A stretch of 64,000 nt of DNA from Lotus japonicus (Eukaryota > Streptophyta > Magnoliopsida > Fabales > Fabaceae): the NCBI RefSeq assembly GCF_012489685.1, contig NC_080045.1, positions 51,605,096 through 51,669,095 on the forward strand, given 5' to 3'. How positions within the stretch are numbered: the stretch's first letter is position 1; each line of letters starts with the position of its first letter. Positions 59,301 through 64,000 of this stretch are shown in pieces. The translations under genes and the position numbers were made by a program. The notes under the pieces were generated by a model that was not told the origin of the DNA, searched no databases, and was given only the letters and a program-made list of their open reading frames with translations.

Positions 59301-61701
59301 TGGTGTTCAGGGTGGCAAGTTTTTAAGATTCATGCTCACATCCAGAGGAATAGAGATAAACCCAGATAAATGCAAGGCGATTCAGCAGATGAAAAGCCCT
59401 TCTAATGTGAAAGAGGTCCAACGTTTAACAGGGCGAATAGCAGCTTTATCTCGGTTTCTTCCTAAATCTGGTGACAGATCTTTCCCTTTTTTCAAGTGTC
59501 TTCGCAAGAATGTTGCATTTGAGTGGACGGTGGAGTGTGAGGAAGCTTTTGTTCGCCTCAAGGAGCTCCTGCCATCACCGCCAATTTTGTAAAAACCAAT
59601 ACAGGGACACCCGCTGCACTTGTATCTTGCTGTGAGTGATAGCGCTCTGAGTTCGGTGATACTACAGGAGATAGATGGCGAGCATCGAATTGTTTATTTT
59701 GTTAGTCATACACTCCAGGGCGCGGAGGTCAGATACCAGAAGATTGAGAAGGCAGCGTTGGCGGTCCTCGTCACTGCCCGGCGGTTGAGACCTTATTTTC
59801 AGAGTTTCCCAGTGAAGGTGCGGACGGATTTGCCCTTGAGACAAGTGTTACAAAAACCGGATTTGTCAGGTAGATTGGTCGCCTGGTCGGTTGAATTGTC
59901 GGAGTACGGGTTACAATATGATAAGCGGGGCGCGGTTGGTGCGCAGTCACTAGCTGATTTTGTGGTCGAGTTGACTCCAGATCGGTTTGAAAGAGTGGAC
60001 ACTCAGTGGACTCTCTTCGTGGATGGATCCTCCAATAGTAGTGGCAGTGGCCCGGGAGTAACGTTAGAAGGGCCGGGGGAACTAGTATTGGAGCAATCGT
60101 TGAAATTCGAGTTCAAAGCAACGAACAACCAGGCTGAATATGAATCTCTCATCGCCGGATTGAAGTTGGCGCGGGAAGTGAAGATCGGGAGTTTGTTGAT
60201 AAGAACGGACTCGCAATTGGTGGAAAATCAAGTGAAGGGAACTTTCCAGGTCAAAGATCCCAATCTGATCAAGTACGTCGAGCGGGTGCGATATTTGATG
60301 ACACTTTTTCAAGAGGTCGTGGTAGAGTATGTTCCTCGGGCAGAAAATCAGCGGGCGGACGCGCTGGCCAAATTGGCAAGTACACGGAAGCCCGGCAACA
60401 ACAAAAGTGTGATTCAGGAAACGCTGGCGTACCCAAGCATTGAAGGCGAGCTCATGGCATGTGTAAACAGAGGGGCGACATGGATGGGTCCCATAATATC
60501 TATCTTGGCGGGGGACCCGGCGGAAGTGGAGCAATGCACGAAGGAACAACGGCGGGAGGCGAGCCACTATACTCTCATTGACGGACACTTGTATCGCCAT
60601 GGTTTTTCAACGCCGTTGTTAAAATGTGTACCGCCAGAGAAGTACGAGGCGATAATGTCTGAGGTACATGAAGGAGTGTGTGCGAGCCACATCGGGGGAA
60701 GGTCTTTGGCTTGCAAGGTGTTGAGGGCGGGTTTCTACTGGCCCACCCTCAGGAAAGATTGTATGGACTTCGTGAGGCGATGCAAGAAATGTCAAGTGTT
60801 TGCGGATTTGTCTAAGGCACCGCCAAAAGAGTTGGTAACGATGAGCGCCCCATGGCCTTTCGCCATGTGGGGTGTGGACTTAGTTGGACCTTTTCCGACC
60901 GCCAGGGCGCAAATGAAGTTTATATTAGTAGCGGTGGACTACTTCACTAAGTGGATTGAGGCCGAGCCCCTGGCCAAGATTACTTCTGCGAAGATAGTCA
61001 ATTTCTACTGGAAGCGTATTGTTTGCAGGTTCGGGATCCCAAGGGCGATCGTATCCGACAACGGGACCCAGTTTTCAAGCAGCCAAACAAGGGAATTTTG
61101 CAAGGAAATGGGCATACAGATGAGGTTCGCCTCTGTAGAGCATCCGCAGACGAACGGGCAAGTGGAATCTGCAAACAGGGTAATCCTACGTGGACTAAGG
61201 CGACAGCTTGAGGAGGCTAAGGGAGCTTGGCTGGATGAACTTCCGGTGGTGCTGTGGTCGTACAACACCACTGTGCAATCTACTACAAGGGAAACCCCCT
61301 TTAGAATGACCTATGGGGTAGATGCCATGTTGCCGGTGGAAATTGACAATTTTACATGGCGGACTCAACCAGATTTTGAAGGGGAAAATCAGGCCAACAT
61401 GGCGATGGAGCTGATCCTTTTGGCAGAAACGCGTGACGAGGCGCACATTCGGGAAACGGCGATGAAGCAACGCGTGGCAGCCAAGTACAACAGCAGGGTT
61501 CGCGTCCGAGATATGCAGGTCGGCGACCTGGTCCTCAAGTGGCGATCAGGAGCCCCGGGAAACAAGCTGACTCCCAACTGGGAAGGGCCCTATCGCATTG
61601 TCAAAGTTCTCGGTACCGGGGCCTATCACTTGGAAGAGCTTGATGGAAGGCGGTTACCCAGGTCGTTCAATGGTCTGAGCTTGCGCTACTATTATAGTTG
61701 A
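56335..61701 (+). pseudogene. Tat-lineage gag-pol polyprotein, interrupted by two stops
   Basis: One reading frame runs from METRRRRQHH (56335) to RYYYS and a stop (61701), broken by TGA at 56431-56433 and TAA at 59590-59592. Domains in order: gag (about 56730-57240, YSGDSDPKDHL); a CCHC-like motif WCEFHRSAGHDTDDC (57565-57609); protease LLDQGSSAYIIYG (about 58040-58080); reverse transcriptase with YVDDM (59182-59196); a first RNase H whose lead motif reads LYLAVSDSAL, without the usual first Asp; a second RNase H with FVDGSSNSSG, NQAEYESLIAGL, RTDSQLV and RADALAKLA; and integrase with an HHCC finger (60680-60800), core Asp in WGVDLVGPF, Asp in SDNGTQF and Glu in VESANR. The double RNase H is a known Tat-lineage trait. 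No chromodomain is seen. The two stops and the 327-bp LTR suggest a recent but damaged copy. Confidence 0.88.
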
Positions 61702-62513
61702 TCGCAGGCGAGAAAGTGAACAAGGCGGAGTCGCCGAAGCTGGATATCCTTTAAATTTTTCTGAAAAGTGTCTTCAAATTCTCCAATGTATTGCTATAAC
61801 AAAGCGTGCTCTTTTTCTCCGAAAGGAGTTTTTTAATGAGGCGCTCCATCAATAAAATAAAATGAAAATTCATGAAATTCGTGTCCAAAAATTCCAGGGA
61901 TTCCCTGACGATCGGAATTGCCGATCGACATAAAGAATTACGGCGATCACTAAGTGGGACAAGCTTGATCCCCAAAGGGGCCTGCTGGAACCCTGATGGT
62001 GGCGGCGATTCCACAAATGGCCTTTGACGCCTGGGAATCACCCCCCGGAAAGTCTGATGTGATCGCCGGTCCCGTAAACGATGTGCTGGGTAAGTCTCGC
62101 CAGAATACGACGAGCACCGTTAACTAGGCAAAAGTCTTGGGACCCCCAAATGGCCATTGGGACCTAAGCATTGTTAGTCCCGAGCGGGCAAAGCCCCGGG
62201 CGAAGCCCTCAAGAATGGAGGCCATTTATCCCTTTGTGGAAAATGTTAAAGTATTGGTGGGGAAATACCAAGCAACAAGTCCTAGTTAAAATTAACGCAC
62301 AGAATCGTTAGGCGTAATTCAATCACATGACGCGTGAAAAAATAGCGCAAGATATAAGGTCGGCGAATGAATATTTGGCGAAAGCATTCCAACATGATGT
62401 ACAAAATATCCAACAGCGATATAAAGGCTATGGCGAAAGGTTGCTTATATATATGAATGGCGGAAAAGTGCATTACAAGAGGGCGGAAAAGGCTAAGTGA
62501 CATTAAAATTACA
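61702..62513. other. Region between pol and the antisense ORF of the retrotransposon
   Basis: GC-rich relative to the window. No ORF is supported. Contains short GGCGAAGCC-like and AAGGGGCCTGC stretches. Part of the same element. Confidence 0.5.
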
Positions 62514-64000
62514 TTATTCACTGTTTCTGTCTTTTTCTCCTATTTCTTCTTCTTCCTCTTCTTCTTCTTCTTCAGTCGCCATCCAGAGGTGTTGGTCAAT
62601 CAGGGGAGGATCGTCAGGACCAACCAGTCCTTCAGCGGTTATCTCTTTCATCACTCCCATAGCGCTGAAATCAAAGTTCGGGTACAAATGTTGGGCCTGA
62701 TCTTTGGCAAGGTAGAAGCCGCGCTCGCGATTGTCAAGAGCAATGTCAGCGGCTTGTTCCCTCGCCTCAGTGGCTTTGGTTTTCTCCGCCGCCAGCTCGT
62801 CCTCTAGCCCTTTGATCTTTGCCAGTTGGGAAGCAATCTCAGCATCTTTCGTGGCGAGGGCCTCAGCATGAGCTTTGGTCGCTTTCTTGATCTCCTCGGA
62901 CGTGGCCTGCATCACCGCCTCCATGTCAGACTTCGCCAAGGCCAAGGACTCAGCAGACTTTTTCTCTTGCTCCGCCAGCGCCTTCTTCACTAACTCCAGC
63001 TCAGCGCGCAATATGGCGAGCTCTGACTCCTTAGCAACCAGCGCCTCGCCTCTGGCGATCAGGTCCTTCTCAGCTTGCTCTTTTTCCTTTTTGCAAGCTT
63101 GAAGACTTGCATCAAGATCATCCGCTTCTTCCTTCATCAGCGCCAGCTGATCCTCCAGTTCGCCGATTTTAATCCCCGCCGTGCCAATCAACTTGTCGGC
63201 ATGAACTTTGTCTTTTCCTGCCTGCGTCGCCAGTTTGTCGAAGCGCTTTTCCCAAGCAGCGGCGGCTTCTTGATACTTAGCACTCTCGGCCTTCAACCGC
63301 TCAGCTTCAACGGTGGCGGCGTTGAACTTCTCAAACGCATGGGCAAAAATACACCCAGCACGTAGAAGACAAGCAAGGGTTTCCTCCTTGGCTTCATCAA
63401 TACCCCGGCTCAAAACTTCTTTCTCTATGACTTCACGGTTGAGGCCGGTAAGCAAGAATTCTGAAGGTTCAATGGCGTTGGGAAGCATGTTGTAGTAGCT
63501 GGAGGAACCGCCCTCTTTACCAGGAGCTTGCTCGATCTGGGTCGCTTCAGAGGTAGCGGCGGCATCAGGAGAAGGTCCCTCTTCGCGGCGAGGTGGAGAA
63601 GACGCGGAGCGCCCATCATCTGTTGGGGGGGGGGGGCTAGGAGGTGCATCCTGGCGAGGAGGAGACTGGGGGGTTTCATTTTCTTTTCCTTTCTTCCCGG
63701 TAGGAGCATCGGACGACGCGGCAGCTGTTGTAGCATTAACGGCGACGGGTTTCTCAACAGCTGAGGATTGAGAGATGTTGGCGGTTGTGTCAGCGGTTGG
63801 TGGCTGATCAGCAGAGGTAGTTGTAGCACCGGTGGAGGCGGCTGTGGCACCTACAGTGGTGGACTTGGCGGCGACTGCGGAGGCCACGTCCGCGGTAGCA
63901 GATTTGGGGGCCGGGACGGTGGTTGTCTCGGTAGCTGCGGCGGCGGAGGCTTCGGTGACATTTTTGCCTTTGGGCGCAGCGGCAGTGTTGGGCTGAGCGC
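62514..64000 (-). CDS. Antisense third ORF of the Tat element, coiled-coil protein, partial
   Basis: The frame is open from 64000 to the stop at 62514, and the true start lies outside the window; the GTG near 63887 is not a real start. At least 495 residues. The visible N-terminal part is Ala/Thr/Pro-rich with a proline run encoded by an 11-G tract (about 63626-63636). A middle segment holds NREVIEKEVLSRGIDEAKEE. About 300 residues then form a Glu/Lys/Ala-rich coiled coil (for example EKEQAEKDLIARGEALVAKE). The end reads ERGFYLAKDQAQHLYPNFDF followed by MGVMKEITAEGLVGPDDPP and a poly-Glu run. Antisense ORFs between integrase and the 3' LTR are a known feature of some Tat and Grande elements. 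Function is unknown; a structural or protein-binding role is only a guess. Confidence 0.7.
   Translation of the reverse strand, partial: AQPNTAAAPKGKNVTEASAAAATETTTVPAPKSATADVASAVAAKSTTVGATAASTGATTTSADQPPTADTTANISQSSAVEKPVAVNATTAAASSDAPTGKKGKENETPQSPPRQDAPPSPPPPTDDGRSASSPPRREEGPSPDAAATSEATQIEQAPGKEGGSSSYYNMLPNAIEPSEFLLTGLNREVIEKEVLSRGIDEAKEETLACLLRAGCIFAHAFEKFNAATVEAERLKAESAKYQEAAAAWEKRFDKLATQAGKDKVHADKLIGTAGIKIGELEDQLALMKEEADDLDASLQACKKEKEQAEKDLIARGEALVAKESELAILRAELELVKKALAEQEKKSAESLALAKSDMEAVMQATSEEIKKATKAHAEALATKDAEIASQLAKIKGLEDELAAEKTKATEAREQAADIALDNRERGFYLAKDQAQHLYPNFDFSAMGVMKEITAEGLVGPDDPPLIDQHLWMATEEEEEEEEEEIGEKDRNSE

Noticed and set aside
55844..61701. Endogenous virus interpretation of the gag-pol element
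   Set aside because: Domain order, PBS type, double RNase H and lack of an envelope or movement protein fit a Ty3/gypsy Tat retrotransposon, not a plant pararetrovirus.

Overview
The window is plant nuclear DNA, almost certainly from a eudicot. Genes have GT-AG introns, plant-specific families are present (WVD2-like TPX2 protein, CrRLK1L receptor kinase, DUF1685 protein, alkenal double-bond reductase), and AT-rich spacers are full of plant transposons. A legume such as Lotus is my best guess from the general look of the proteins and repeats, but the sequence alone does not prove it.

Layout. 1-4600: a microtubule-binding WVD2/WDL gene (+) and a histone H1 gene (-), tail to tail. 4990-24600: a transposon nest with no intact host gene. 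It holds two diverged copies of the histone H1 5' flank (about 6480-7194 and 22430-23290). The first is split by a large insertion containing one complete-looking Helitron (8385-11907, -) and a second Helitron 3' end (7195). Next come a long-TIR Mutator-like element (about 12738-20186) split by a 6-kb Helitron (13308-19375) carrying a captured PDR-type ABC transporter exon, and a short foldback element (23291-24094). 25137-27782: an intact intronless CrRLK1L receptor kinase (-). 28700-37300: MITEs, a hAT element with an 8-bp target duplication, two Mutator-like elements (one with a 9-bp duplication), LINE scraps and a B3-domain relic. 37615-38954: a two-exon DUF1685 gene (+). 39700-45700: LINE RNase H relics, SINEs and another Mutator-like element with a 9-bp duplication. 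45883-52140: a 6.26-kb Helitron (+) with both termini, an apparently intact seven-exon RPA70-like gene and a broken Pif1-type helicase. 53226-55497: a five-exon alkenal double-bond reductase gene (-). 55844-64000: the 5' LTR, gag-pol and an antisense third ORF of a Ty3/gypsy Tat-lineage retrotransposon that runs off the right edge.

How it fits together. The host genes are separate housekeeping, signalling or metabolic genes and do not form a cluster. Most of the biology is transposon-on-transposon history. Three Helitron 3' hairpins share GTGC/GCAC-type stems and one family 3' tail. One Helitron interrupts a repeat that is also present uninterrupted at about 33920-34040, which supports its ends. 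A SINE and a LINE share a 3' tail. The retroelement gag-pol is a single reading frame broken by two stop codons, so this copy is probably not autonomous.
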